This document shows positions 9,811 through 17,590 of a DNA stretch of 64,000 bases, in pieces; position 1 is the first letter of the stretch, and each line of letters begins with the position of its first letter. The stretch is from an uncultured Eubacteriales bacterium (lineage in GTDB: Bacteria > Bacillota > Clostridia > Oscillospirales > CAG-382). Below the pieces are notes generated by a model that had not been told where the DNA came from, made no database searches, and saw only the letters and a program-made list of their open reading frames with translations. The stretch is from positions 186,001 through 250,000 of the forward strand of contig CAKSCV010000001.1 of the NCBI GenBank assembly GCA_934444645.1, in the 5' to 3' direction. Both the position numbers and the translations under genes were made by a program.

Positions 9811-10797
9811 ATGAAAATGACTAAAACGGTTCAGCCTAAAAAGAAAAAGGTAGCCTCTCTTGATGCGAAAAAGTCGAGAGCCGGCTGGTTATTTGTTCTT
9901 CCTTTCGTGATCGGTTTCGTGCTTCTGTATATTCCGATGCTGTTCCAGTCGATCGAATTCAGTTTCAGTGAAATCAAACTGTTAACCAATGCAGGCGGCG
10001 GAGGAGGCGGCTATGAGCTGACCTTCGTTGGCTGGGCAAACTACAACAAAGCCCTGTTTTCCGATGCAAACTTTGTCCGCGTGCTGACCTCCAGTTTGAA
10101 ACAGTTGGTGCTTGATGTCCCGGCAATCGTCATCTTCTCGCTGTTCATGGCAATCGTCTTGAACCAGAAAATGATCGGCCGTGCGGCATTCCGTGCGATC
10201 TTCTTTATCCCGGTTATTCTTACAACCGGTCTTATCGATCAGATTGACCAATCCAACGCCATCATGAATTACATGGGCTCCGGCGGTATCGATACCGGTG
10301 CTGCGGATGTTTTGGAAGGTTCCGGCGGTACGGAGATCATCAATGCTCTCGATATCACGTCTCTCCTCGGCAACATGGCTGTCGGTACAGAGCTTGTGAA
10401 CTATGTCGTGAATGTTGTAAACAACATTTTCAACATTGTTAACCGTTCCGGCGTCCAGATGTTAATCTTCCTTGCCGGCTTACAGTCCATCTCTCCGGCA
10501 ATCTATGAGTCTTGTACCATGGACGGCGCAACCGGTTGGGAAACCTTCTGGAAGATCACCTTCCCGATGATCAGCCCGATGATTTTGGTTAATACCATTT
10601 ATACGGTTATTGACTCCTTTACCTCAAAGTCGAACCAGGTTATGACATATATCAATCGCATTTACCAGGGTACGACCAAGGACGCGCGTGTGCTCAGCTC
10701 TGCAATGTCATGGGTATACTTCTTGGTGGTATTGCTGCTCATTGCTGCAGTGACCGGTCTCATCTCCATGTTCGTGTTCTATCAGCGTAAGGATTAA
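9811..10797 (+). CDS. Sugar ABC transporter permease, MalF/UgpA type (second pair)
   Basis: A 328-residue permease with a lysine-rich N-terminus and hydrophobic segments from about residue 26. The EAA loop reads IYESCTMDGATGWETFWKITFP. Between the third and fourth helices there is an unusually long glycine/serine-containing external insertion (about residues 145-205, MGSGGIDTGAADVLEGSGG), and a run of glycines (GGGGGGYE) lies in the first periplasmic loop. AGGAAGGGG precedes the ATG at 9811. It is 13 bases after the DUF5696-type gene and forms a second permease pair with the next gene. It lacks its own binding protein and ATPase here. Confidence 0.88.
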   Translation: MKMTKTVQPKKKKVASLDAKKSRAGWLFVLPFVIGFVLLYIPMLFQSIEFSFSEIKLLTNAGGGGGGYELTFVGWANYNKALFSDANFVRVLTSSLKQLVLDVPAIVIFSLFMAIVLNQKMIGRAAFRAIFFIPVILTTGLIDQIDQSNAIMNYMGSGGIDTGAADVLEGSGGTEIINALDITSLLGNMAVGTELVNYVVNVVNNIFNIVNRSGVQMLIFLAGLQSISPAIYESCTMDGATGWETFWKITFPMISPMILVNTIYTVIDSFTSKSNQVMTYINRIYQGTTKDARVLSSAMSWVYFLVVLLLIAAVTGLISMFVFYQRKD

Positions 10798-10817
10798 GGA
10801 AAGGAGGAACAATCAAT

Positions 10818-11828
10818 ATGAATCAGCAAAAAAAACTTACGAGAAAAGAAATGCGCATCAATTTCGAAGGAAAAGTCGGCAGAGCCGAACGTCTTCGTCA
10901 GCGTGTATTTTCACTCAACTTTCTCGGAAAAGTGATCTGGGCGATTTTAAGATATGTCCTCTTGATAGGTATTTCCTATATCATCCTGTATCCCTTTATC
11001 ACCAAAATTGCAGCATCCATTATGAGCCCGTCCGACTTCACGGATCAGACGGTAAAACTGATTTCCAAGAATCCGTCGCTCGACCAATGGATCTTCATCA
11101 TCAAGGAAAACAAGTATTGGCAGGCACTCTTCAACACCGCACGCATCTCCATTCTGTGCGGTCTGTTCCAGACCTTTATCTGCGCGATCATCGGTTACGG
11201 CTTTGCCAAGTTCAAGTTCAAGGGCAGAGGAATCCTCTTTGTTGCGGTAATCATTACGCTTTTGATTCCGCACGATACGCTTCTTCTCTCCATGTTCATG
11301 AAGTTCCGTTACTTTGATGTTCTCGGCATTCTGAAGCTGTTTACCGGTAAAACCATCAGCCTTTTGAATACCGAATGGCCGTTATACATCCTGTCGCTTA
11401 CCGGTCTTGCCTTTAAGAACGGTTTGTATATCTTCATCTTCCGTCAGTTCTATAAAGGCGTGCCGGATGAGCTTGAAGAAGCGGCGTACATTGATGGTAC
11501 CGGCGTGTTCGAAACATTCTTCCGCATCATCATTCCGCTTTCGGTCCCGATGATGACAACCGTGTTCATGTTCTCGTTCTCGTGGCAGTGGACGGATACC
11601 TTCTATACGGCATCTCCGTTCTTCACCGCCAGCGCAGAACCCCTGCTTACCAACATCGTAAACAAGATTCCTCCGACGCTTCGAAACGACTTTGCCGCTT
11701 CGGCTTTGTGGGAATCGGCCATCACCAATACCAGCGGACTTTTGGTTATCCTGCCGCTCTTTATCATCTTCTTGTTCGCACAGCGTTCCTTTGTTGAAGG
11801 TATTGAGCGTTCGGGTATTGTTGGTTAA
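10818..11828 (+). CDS. Carbohydrate ABC transporter permease, MalG/UgpE type (second pair)
   Basis: A 336-residue permease with a long basic cytoplasmic N-terminus (about 35 residues) and six hydrophobic helices. The EAA loop is textbook: ELEEAAYIDGTGVFETFFRIIIPL. AAAGGAGG lies about 10 bases before the ATG. It is the last gene of the locus and is followed directly by an intrinsic terminator (11839-11872). It probably forms a heterodimer with the 9811 product. Whether the two permease pairs make two importers or alternate partners of one binding protein cannot be told from sequence. Confidence 0.9.
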   Translation: MNQQKKLTRKEMRINFEGKVGRAERLRQRVFSLNFLGKVIWAILRYVLLIGISYIILYPFITKIAASIMSPSDFTDQTVKLISKNPSLDQWIFIIKENKYWQALFNTARISILCGLFQTFICAIIGYGFAKFKFKGRGILFVAVIITLLIPHDTLLLSMFMKFRYFDVLGILKLFTGKTISLLNTEWPLYILSLTGLAFKNGLYIFIFRQFYKGVPDELEEAAYIDGTGVFETFFRIIIPLSVPMMTTVFMFSFSWQWTDTFYTASPFFTASAEPLLTNIVNKIPPTLRNDFAASALWESAITNTSGLLVILPLFIIFLFAQRSFVEGIERSGIVG

Positions 11829-11838
11829 TTCATTTTCT

Positions 11839-11872
11839 AAGCGACGCGCTGAAAGGTGCGCCGCTTGATTTT
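11839..11872 (+). terminator. Intrinsic terminator of the sugar ABC locus
   Basis: AAGCG and GCGC (11839-11849, with a two-base bulge) pair with GCGC-CGCTT (11858-11866), closing a small loop, and the tail is T-rich (GATTTTTG). It sits 11 bases after the last permease stop codon. Confidence 0.75.
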
Positions 11873-11931
11873 TGCAGTACTGCATAAAGGACAAACAAAG
11901 TATTTAGGAAAAAAACAGAAAGGAAAGTCTC

Positions 11932-12732
11932 ATGAAATTCGCTTATATCGGAATCGATCTCTTTTTGCCGGCTTTGCAGGCGCTTCTTGCCGAAGGCTGC
12001 GAGCTTGTCGAACTGTTCACCTGCGAAACGGATGATATGACGGAGTTTCATGACGGTGTAACGGCACTTGCCGTTGCACGCGGCGTGCCGGTGACGACCG
12101 AACGGATACGAACGGCGGATTTCAAACGCTTGCATGAAAAAGGCTGTGATTTTGTAATATGCGCCGGATATTATTATAAAATTCCGGTGTGTCCGGAACT
12201 CCCGACGGTCAATATTCATCCGTCGCTTCTCCCATACGGCCGTGGCGGCTGGCCGATGCCGTATGATATCTTAAATTGCCGCAAAACAGGCGGTGTCACG
12301 ATCCATAAGATTGCCGAAGGCTTTGATACGGGCGATATTCTCTTGCAGCGCGCCTTTGATTTGGAGGCAACCGAAACGCTCGAAACCTTGATGAACAAGG
12401 TCTATGCACTGCTGCCGGAAATGCTACACATGCTGGTAACGGACTTTGATTCACTCTACCGCAATGCCCGACCGCAGGGGGAAGGGGTGTATCTTCCCAT
12501 GCCGGAAAAGAAAATGTACACGATAACGTCCGATACGCCCTTTGAAAAGGCAGAGCTTATCCTTCGCGCCTTTTATGGATATGACTGCTACTATAAGGCA
12601 AAGGATGCAGAATATCGCCTTATACGGGCAAAAGCTGTGCGGAACGTCCAAGAAGGTTGGGAAGTGTGTTGCTTTCCGTTAAAGGACGGTTATGTTGTTT
12701 GTGGGAAAAACGATGTTTTGCAAATGAAATAA
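11932..12732 (+). CDS. Formyltransferase-fold protein (Formyl_trans_N family)
   Basis: A 266-residue protein resembling the catalytic domain of methionyl-tRNA formyltransferase and GART. The Asn-x-His-Pro-Ser-Leu-Leu-Pro signature is present (VNIHPSLLPYGRG, about residues 90-102), as is the later Asp motif (GFDTGDIL, about 128-135), so the catalytic Asn-His-Asp triad is intact. It is shorter than a full methionyl-tRNA formyltransferase (about 310), and the C-terminal region does not look like the usual OB-fold. It stands alone between two terminators. The substrate is unknown: sugar-nucleotide amine formylation or a degenerate Fmt are both possible. GAAAGGAAAG lies upstream of the ATG. Confidence 0.75.
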   Translation: MKFAYIGIDLFLPALQALLAEGCELVELFTCETDDMTEFHDGVTALAVARGVPVTTERIRTADFKRLHEKGCDFVICAGYYYKIPVCPELPTVNIHPSLLPYGRGGWPMPYDILNCRKTGGVTIHKIAEGFDTGDILLQRAFDLEATETLETLMNKVYALLPEMLHMLVTDFDSLYRNARPQGEGVYLPMPEKKMYTITSDTPFEKAELILRAFYGYDCYYKAKDAEYRLIRAKAVRNVQEGWEVCCFPLKDGYVVCGKNDVLQMK

Positions 12733-12734
12733 AA

Positions 12735-12794
12735 AACGACCCCAAAGTTAATCGCTGCTCTTACACAGCGGACAAGCTTTGGGGTTGTCGTTTG
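12735..12794 (+). terminator. Intrinsic terminator after the formyltransferase gene
   Basis: AACGACCCCAAAG (12735-12747) pairs with CTTTGGGG and TCGTT (12777-12792, with a three-base bulge). The T-run is short. The A-run at 12731-12736 would give a T-tract on the opposite strand, so the hairpin may serve both this gene and the convergent DUF1643 gene. Confidence 0.65.
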
Positions 12795-12834
12795 ATAGAC
12801 TTATTGGATTTTTTCAAATTGGTGATTGTCGTCT

Positions 12835-13473
12835 CTAAAGCGTCGGTGCAAGAAAGGTGTCTATGTAAGGTAAGGGATCAAACGGTTCAAGAACAGAATT
12901 TTTTGGTAAATACAGCGGATGGTGGGGATGACCGACTTTCGAGCGTTTCCCGGCAGTGAACCAGTTGACGCCGTATTTTTGCCCGATTTTTACCATATCG
13001 CCGACGCATTCGAAGAGATAACGCCGCTTTTCGATGATCGCGCCCCATGCCGCCCATACGGCTGGCTTTTCGTCAGAAGCATATAAATTGAGCGCATATT
13101 CAAACGCTTTCATGTTTTCGGCGTGCAGATAGGTGTTGCATGTTTTTTCCATATCGTCGGGATTGGTGGCGCGCTGAGGATACAAATTGAACATGATAAA
13201 GCTGTCATATCCGTTGCAAAGCGCAATGCGCTCGACGGATTTTAAGGTGTTGTCCAAATGATCGGGCGCAGCGGTCGAAGGGTTGATGCCGATGCAAATG
13301 AGCGGCTTTTTGCCGCGCGTGCCGAGAATGTATCGGTATTCGTCGTAGACCGGCGGCACATACAGCCACGTTTCGGAATTGTAGTTATTTTGCGGAAGAA
13401 GCGCTTTTTCAAGCGCTTCTTCAAACGATTGCACCGTTAAACGGGCGGTGTTTGTTACCGATGGAATATGCAT
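12835..13473 (-). CDS. DUF1643 domain protein
   Basis: A 212-residue cytosolic protein with the hallmark of DUF1643, ICIGINPSTAAPDHLDNT (about residues 58-75), followed by CNGYDSFIMFNLYPQRATNP and a C-terminal GHPHHPLYLP segment. The family is widespread and has no established function. It is the last gene of a minus-strand group, 20 bases after the SpoIID-type gene. AAGGAGC precedes the ATG at 13473. Confidence 0.8.
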   Translation of the reverse strand: MHIPSVTNTARLTVQSFEEALEKALLPQNNYNSETWLYVPPVYDEYRYILGTRGKKPLICIGINPSTAAPDHLDNTLKSVERIALCNGYDSFIMFNLYPQRATNPDDMEKTCNTYLHAENMKAFEYALNLYASDEKPAVWAAWGAIIEKRRYLFECVGDMVKIGQKYGVNWFTAGKRSKVGHPHHPLYLPKNSVLEPFDPLPYIDTFLAPTL

Positions 13474-13493
13474 GGGCTTGCTCCTTTGCAGGT

Positions 13494-14873
13494 TTAATCG
13501 GCGTTTTCGTCGAAACCGCCGGAAAAGAGCGGAACAAGATTTGTTCCGGGAAAATAGGTGGCAAGAATCTCCGTATACGAAAAACCGGCGTCCGCCATAC
13601 AGCGCGAACCGAATTGACTGAGTCCCACGCCGTGTCCGTAGCCGCAGCCGTCAAACACAAGCACCGGCTTAATGCCGCTTGTCGTATGCTCACCGTCTGC
13701 CGAAAGGTAGGTGTAGCCGCCGATCCCGGTAAGATCATATACGCCGTTTGCGGAAATGACCGATATAGCCGGTGTGATTTCGCTGTCATCCGGGATATAG
13801 GCGTGTGCAATATCGAAATTGGCACTTTTGACAAGCTTCCCGAAAAACGACCGAACGCTTCCGGAGTTTTTGAGAACGATTTGGTTTCCGGCACCGTCGG
13901 TAACGGTCATGCTTTCGATATAGCCGGAGTTTTCACGCGCGTAATCCAGGTTGGCAATACCGTCGGTGAGCCTTGCAAGATACGTAGGCGCAATATAGCT
14001 TAACAGCTCGTCCTCCAGAATGACGCTTTCCCATTTTCCGTTGGGAACGTTGCGGTAATCCTCATACGGCGTGAAAACCGTCGTAAGATAGGGGAAATCC
14101 GCCGCATTGCTGCCCCAGGCGGCAGACGCGCTTTCGGTGTAGCCGCCATTTGAAGAATGGTATGGCGTGGTCGCAATTGTGTTCTTGTATTTCAGAACAA
14201 GACCGGCCGTGTCGGCAAGAGCCGCGTTGGTTCGTTCATGCTCTTTGGACGCTCCGTTGTATACCTGGCAGTGCGTGGTGGCACACAAATCGAAGCCGGA
14301 GGCGGTGTGTGAGGACGACATGGTGCTGCGAAGCGCATACGTGCGCGCCGCAACAGCAGCCGCTTTGAGTGCTTCCATATGCCAGCTTGTATAGACTTCG
14401 CTCGGCAGAACGCCGCGTAAATAATCCTCGAGATCCAATACATTAACAACTGTTATGGTTCCGTTTTTATCGGCAAACACTTCAAAACCGCCGCGATAAG
14501 GTTTGTCTGCATAAAGAATTGTTTCATCCGGTTCCAGCGGCTCAATGGAGATTTTTCTGCCTTCGGCAACCGATGCAATTTCCGTGCCGAAGACGGTTGC
14601 CGCATGAAGCGTGTTTTCCGAGACCGTGAAAATGAGCTGATTCACATCCAAGCTTACCGGTTCGAACTCTTCGCTTTCAACATTGACGGTAAAACCGCCT
14701 TGCGCTTCAAGCGTCGCGGAATCTGCGGCAGTTGTGCCGTAGGAAAGTCCGATGCGCACCGGCGTCGGATATTCGGCTGCACTTGCTTCAAAAGAAAAAA
14801 CGGCGGCACTTATCGTCATCATAAGTGCCGCAAGTCTCGAAAGGTGTCTGAAAATTGTCAAACGCTTTCTCAT
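13494..14873 (-). CDS. SpoIID/LytB domain protein
   Basis: A 459-residue secreted or membrane-anchored protein with a hydrophobic N-terminal signal (about residues 8-30). The SpoIID core is at about 155-330: LRGVLPSEVYTSWHMEALKAAAVAARTYAL, with the conserved Glu of the lytic transglycosylase active site (PSEV), then HSSNGGYTESA. In Bacillus, SpoIID cleaves peptidoglycan glycan strands during engulfment. The start at 14873 is chosen because its ATG overlaps the stop of the upstream small gene as ATGA, implying translational coupling; a longer frame to 14960 would only overlap that gene. It fits the sporulation genes elsewhere in the window, although LytB-like roles in vegetative wall turnover are also possible. 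Confidence 0.85.
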   Translation of the reverse strand: MRKRLTIFRHLSRLAALMMTISAAVFSFEASAAEYPTPVRIGLSYGTTAADSATLEAQGGFTVNVESEEFEPVSLDVNQLIFTVSENTLHAATVFGTEIASVAEGRKISIEPLEPDETILYADKPYRGGFEVFADKNGTITVVNVLDLEDYLRGVLPSEVYTSWHMEALKAAAVAARTYALRSTMSSSHTASGFDLCATTHCQVYNGASKEHERTNAALADTAGLVLKYKNTIATTPYHSSNGGYTESASAAWGSNAADFPYLTTVFTPYEDYRNVPNGKWESVILEDELLSYIAPTYLARLTDGIANLDYARENSGYIESMTVTDGAGNQIVLKNSGSVRSFFGKLVKSANFDIAHAYIPDDSEITPAISVISANGVYDLTGIGGYTYLSADGEHTTSGIKPVLVFDGCGYGHGVGLSQFGSRCMADAGFSYTEILATYFPGTNLVPLFSGGFDENAD

Positions 14874-15025
14874 AGTGCAAAGAATGCGGGAATGACGGCA
14901 ATAAGGGTCGAGATAATGAACAGTGCAGCCAGTGTAAACACTAAAATACGCGTTCCCCAAACCTTAAAATTTGTTTTTGCCTTTTTCTTTGCAGCTTTTT
15001 CTGCGGAAATTTCTGTTTTAGCCAA
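14870..15025 (-). CDS. Tiny single-pass membrane protein in the spoIID operon
   Basis: About 51 residues if started at the TTG at 15025: a lysine/alanine-rich cytoplasmic head (AKTEISAEKAAKKKAKTNF) and one strongly hydrophobic helix (ILVFTLAALFIISTLIAVIPAFF). TTG is preferred because AGGGGTGA (15034-15041) lies 8 bases upstream and the start overlaps the preceding stop by 8 bases. An ATG at 15064 would extend it by 13 residues into the upstream gene. Its stop overlaps the spoIID start (ATGA). Overlap on both sides argues that it is real and co-translated. No family is recognised. Confidence 0.6.
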   Translation of the reverse strand: MAKTEISAEKAAKKKAKTNFKVWGTRILVFTLAALFIISTLIAVIPAFFAL

Positions 15026-15536
15026 TGTAGTATTCACCCCTAACCAATATGTATGATTTTTCATTGATAACTTCGATGCCTCGTCCGTCGCCGCCGCGCG
15101 GAATCAAGCAATACGAGTTAAAAGCAACCGTGTCGCCGTTCAAATATTCGACGCCGCCGGTGATGTCGGCAATGCCTTGTCCCTCAAACGGGGAAATGAC
15201 GGTGACTGCGCTTCCCGGACGAACGATGAATTCCAAGACGGAATTTGTGTACAGCTTCGCGCCTTTTTCAAGCTCCAACAGCGTGTAGGTGCCGCTTGCG
15301 GAGGTGTCCGGCGTTTGCGGTGTATCCGGCTCGGATACCGTGCCGCCGGTTTTGGCGAGCTCCATAAGCACGTCTTTTTTGAATTGCGGCAGAAGCACGT
15401 CGGTAAGATAGCTGAGCGTAACAAGCGGATCGTTTCCGTCGGAATCCGAATAGGACACGAGCGAAAAGGCGAAAACAGACAGAAGCAGCACGCAGACAAG
15501 TGCTGCCGCACCGATTTTTAACGATTTGTGTTTCAT
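15018..15536 (-). CDS. Secreted or membrane-anchored protein of unknown function (clostridial type)
   Basis: A 172-residue protein with a hydrophobic N-terminal anchor (ALVCVLLLSVFAFSLV, about residues 12-28). An acidic/proline linker (SEPDTPQTPDTSASG) follows, then a compact C-terminal domain containing GAKLYTNSVLEFIVRPGSAV, GIADITGGV and IPRGGDGRG. This C-terminal pattern (glycine-rich turns, then NSYCLIPRGGDGRGI) resembles proteins I have seen in Clostridia without a function. It is the first gene of the coupled trio ending in SpoIID and has a good promoter at 15587-15615. Confidence 0.65.
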   Translation of the reverse strand: MKHKSLKIGAAALVCVLLLSVFAFSLVSYSDSDGNDPLVTLSYLTDVLLPQFKKDVLMELAKTGGTVSEPDTPQTPDTSASGTYTLLELEKGAKLYTNSVLEFIVRPGSAVTVISPFEGQGIADITGGVEYLNGDTVAFNSYCLIPRGGDGRGIEVINEKSYILVRGEYYIG

Positions 15537-15586
15537 ATCCGACTCCTTTCGCGGCTTGTAATACAGCTTTTACGATTTCCTCTTTT

Positions 15587-15615
15587 ATTTTAGCACAACT
15601 TGCGCCGATTTTCAA
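15587..15615 (-). promoter_or_regulatory. Housekeeping promoter for the spoIID trio
   Basis: On the minus strand TTGAAA (15615-15610) and TAAAAT (15592-15587) are separated by exactly 17 bases, about 50 bases before the ATG at 15536. Confidence 0.6.
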
Positions 15616-15701
15616 GAGGAAATTGCTGGTTTTGGCAATTTTTTTGTTTGGGTGGGTAATCCGTGACAGAACCATTTCGGAATCTTGCTTCAAAAGCACA
15701 C

Positions 15702-15772
15702 GCGCGACAACCGCAGGTTGTCAAAAGAACAACTAATAATTGCTTGACAGAACCGTGCGAAACCTGTATGAT
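15702..15772 (+). promoter_or_regulatory. Promoter/operator cassette 1 upstream of the XRE-ADP-ribosylglycohydrolase gene
   Basis: A perfect inverted repeat GACAACC-GCA-GGTTGTC (15706-15722) is followed by an A-rich stretch with AACAACT, then TTGACA (15744-15749), a 17-base spacer and TATGAT (15767-15772). The palindrome centre is 30 bases upstream of the -35 box, roughly -65 from the expected start. That position fits an activator site or a distal operator better than one blocking RNA polymerase. Confidence 0.75.
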
Positions 15773-15823
15773 TAAGGCAGAGAGCGGCTTTGCTGACTTT
15801 TTAGCAAAAAAGACTTTCTGCAG

Positions 15824-15894
15824 GATCGACAACCGCAGGTTGCTAAAATAACAACTTGAAAATGCTTGACGATACCAAAATAAAACGGTATGAT
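15824..15894 (+). promoter_or_regulatory. Promoter/operator cassette 2 upstream of the XRE-ADP-ribosylglycohydrolase gene
   Basis: The second copy lies 122 bases downstream of the first. GACAACC-GCA-GGTTGCT (15828-15844, one arm imperfect) is followed by AACAACT, TTGACG (15866-15871), a 17-base spacer and TATGAT (15889-15894). The centre-to-(-35) distance is again 30 bases. AAGGAGG (15914-15920) and the ATG (15929) follow, giving a leader of about 28 bases. Confidence 0.75.
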
Positions 15895-15928
15895 AAGAAC
15901 ATAAAAACACTTTAAGGAGGCATAATTT

Positions 15929-17515
15929 ATGCAAATGAAAGAACGAATCTGGAAACTACGCACCGATCTGCATATGACAAGAGAACAATTTGCCGAGGAA
16001 TTCGGTGTTTCAAAGCAAGCCGTTCAAAAATGGGAGACCGGTGCATCGTATCCGGAGCTTTCGAAGCTGATCGCCATTTCCAAACGCTTCGACATTTCGC
16101 TTGATGCTTTGGTTTTGGATCGCGACATGCGTGCCGTTGAGGACAGCCGCGGCAAAATCAAAATCATCCCCAACTACTTGAACATGGATAAGTGGGAAAT
16201 GTATTCGTCTGCGATTCAGTTTGAGTATCGTCAGGGCATGCAAGAAGGCCTTGATATTGAAAAATACAAAGATGTTTTCATGGCCATTTCAAAGCTTTCT
16301 CTCGGAAAAATCAAAGAAGATTTCGGCAACGTAATCTATGAGATCATGTCCGAAGCTCCCCAAAGAGAAGACTATGCCTATAACGAGCCGTCTACGCTTG
16401 ATGAAATCAAGGAGCTGCGGAAGCCATATTCGTTTGAAAAGAAGTGTGACGAGAGCCAACTCAAGAGTAAGCTTACCGGCGCATGGTTCGGCAGAATCTG
16501 CGGTTGTCTGCTCGGCAAGAGCTTGGAAGGCATTCGTACCGAAGAACTCATACCGCTCTTGAAGGAAACCGATAACTATCCGATGCACAGATATGTCTTG
16601 AAGAGCGATATCGATAAGATCGATCCCGGCAAGTATGTGTTTGATTTAATCAACAAGCCGTTTGCGGATACCGTAAGCTATATGCCTTTCGACGACGACA
16701 CCAACTATACGGTGCTTGCACAGCGTATTATTGGCGATTACGGCAAAAATTTCACGCCGTTAAACGTTATGCAGGCTTGGGTGCGTTATCAAGGAAAGGA
16801 TTCCTATTGCACCGCCGAGCACGTTGCCTTCTGCAACTTTGTCCAGGGCTATGAGCCGCCGATCTGTGCGATCTATAAGAATCCGTACAGAGAATGGATC
16901 GGTGCACAGATCCGTGCAGACTACTACGGCTACATCAATCCCGGCAATCCCGAAGCCGCTGCCGATATGGCATGGCGCGATGCCTCCATTTCACACGTCA
17001 AGAACGGTATTTACAGTGCTATGTTTGTGGCAGCTTGCCTTGCTGCCGCAGCCAATACCGACAATATCGAAGACGTTATTTTGACAGGTCTTGCCGAGAT
17101 CCCGTCAACATCGCGTTTGTATGAAGCCTTGATGGGAGTATACGACGGATACAAGAACGGTGTTACTGAAAAGGAATGCTTCAAATCGATTCACGAAACC
17201 TATGACGAGCACGATAACCATGATTGGTGTCATGCCATTTCAAATTCCGTTATTTGCATCGCTTCGCTGCTGTACGGAAACGGCGATTACGGAAAATCCA
17301 TCTGCTTGGCAAACGAGGCCGGCTTTGATACCGACTGCAACGGCGCAACGGTCGGCTCGATTTTCGGCATGACGCACGGCGCAGACAGCGTTCCGGAGGA
17401 ATGGACCAAGCCGCTTAACAATACACTCGAAACATCGATTTTCGGCGTCGGTACCGTTCGCATTACCGACTGCGTTGAAAAGACGTTAGAGCAGATTGAA
17501 AAAATCAAGGCATAA
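15929..17515 (+). CDS. XRE-type HTH fused to an ADP-ribosylglycohydrolase domain
   Basis: A 528-residue two-part protein. Residues about 5-62 form a lambda-repressor-like helix-turn-helix (LRTDLHMTREQFAEEFGVS, KQAVQKWETGASYPELSKL). After a linker of about 110 residues, the region from about 175 to 525 matches the ADP-ribosylglycohydrolase (DraG/ARH) fold: LTGAWFGRICGCLLGKSLEG, the metal-binding PFDDDTNYTV near 255 and the second acidic cluster GFDTDCNGATVGSIFG near 470. The key Asp residues of both metal sites are present, so it is probably active. The family removes ADP-ribose from proteins or small molecules, or hydrolyses related nucleosides. AAGGAGG lies 8 bases before the ATG. It is monocistronic between a double promoter and a terminator. 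Autoregulation through the upstream palindromes is an inference. Confidence 0.85.
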   Translation: MQMKERIWKLRTDLHMTREQFAEEFGVSKQAVQKWETGASYPELSKLIAISKRFDISLDALVLDRDMRAVEDSRGKIKIIPNYLNMDKWEMYSSAIQFEYRQGMQEGLDIEKYKDVFMAISKLSLGKIKEDFGNVIYEIMSEAPQREDYAYNEPSTLDEIKELRKPYSFEKKCDESQLKSKLTGAWFGRICGCLLGKSLEGIRTEELIPLLKETDNYPMHRYVLKSDIDKIDPGKYVFDLINKPFADTVSYMPFDDDTNYTVLAQRIIGDYGKNFTPLNVMQAWVRYQGKDSYCTAEHVAFCNFVQGYEPPICAIYKNPYREWIGAQIRADYYGYINPGNPEAAADMAWRDASISHVKNGIYSAMFVAACLAAAANTDNIEDVILTGLAEIPSTSRLYEALMGVYDGYKNGVTEKECFKSIHETYDEHDNHDWCHAISNSVICIASLLYGNGDYGKSICLANEAGFDTDCNGATVGSIFGMTHGADSVPEEWTKPLNNTLETSIFGVGTVRITDCVEKTLEQIEKIKA

Positions 17516-17543
17516 AGCTTCGTAAAGCTTTATCGATCAAAGC

Positions 17544-17580
17544 ACAAGAAACCACGCGGTTATCGCGCGGTTTCTTGTCG
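17544..17580. terminator. Bidirectional terminator between convergent genes
   Basis: A long stem, ACAAGAAACCACGCG (17544-17558) with CGCGCGGTTTCTTGT (17564-17578), has one mismatch and a six-base loop. It lies between the ends of the ADP-ribosylglycohydrolase gene (+) and mutS2 (-), so it can stop transcription from both sides. Confidence 0.75.
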
Positions 17581-17590
17581 TATATCAGAC

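Noticed and set aside
13452..14003. Plus-strand frame opposite the SpoIID gene
   Set aside because: The opposite strand carries a clear SpoIID domain; this frame shows no family motif or ribosome site.
15702..15894. Duplicated 70-bp cassettes as a mobile repeat
   Set aside because: Only the functional promoter and palindrome parts are conserved, with fixed internal spacing; flanks and intervening DNA differ and there are no terminal repeats or target duplications.
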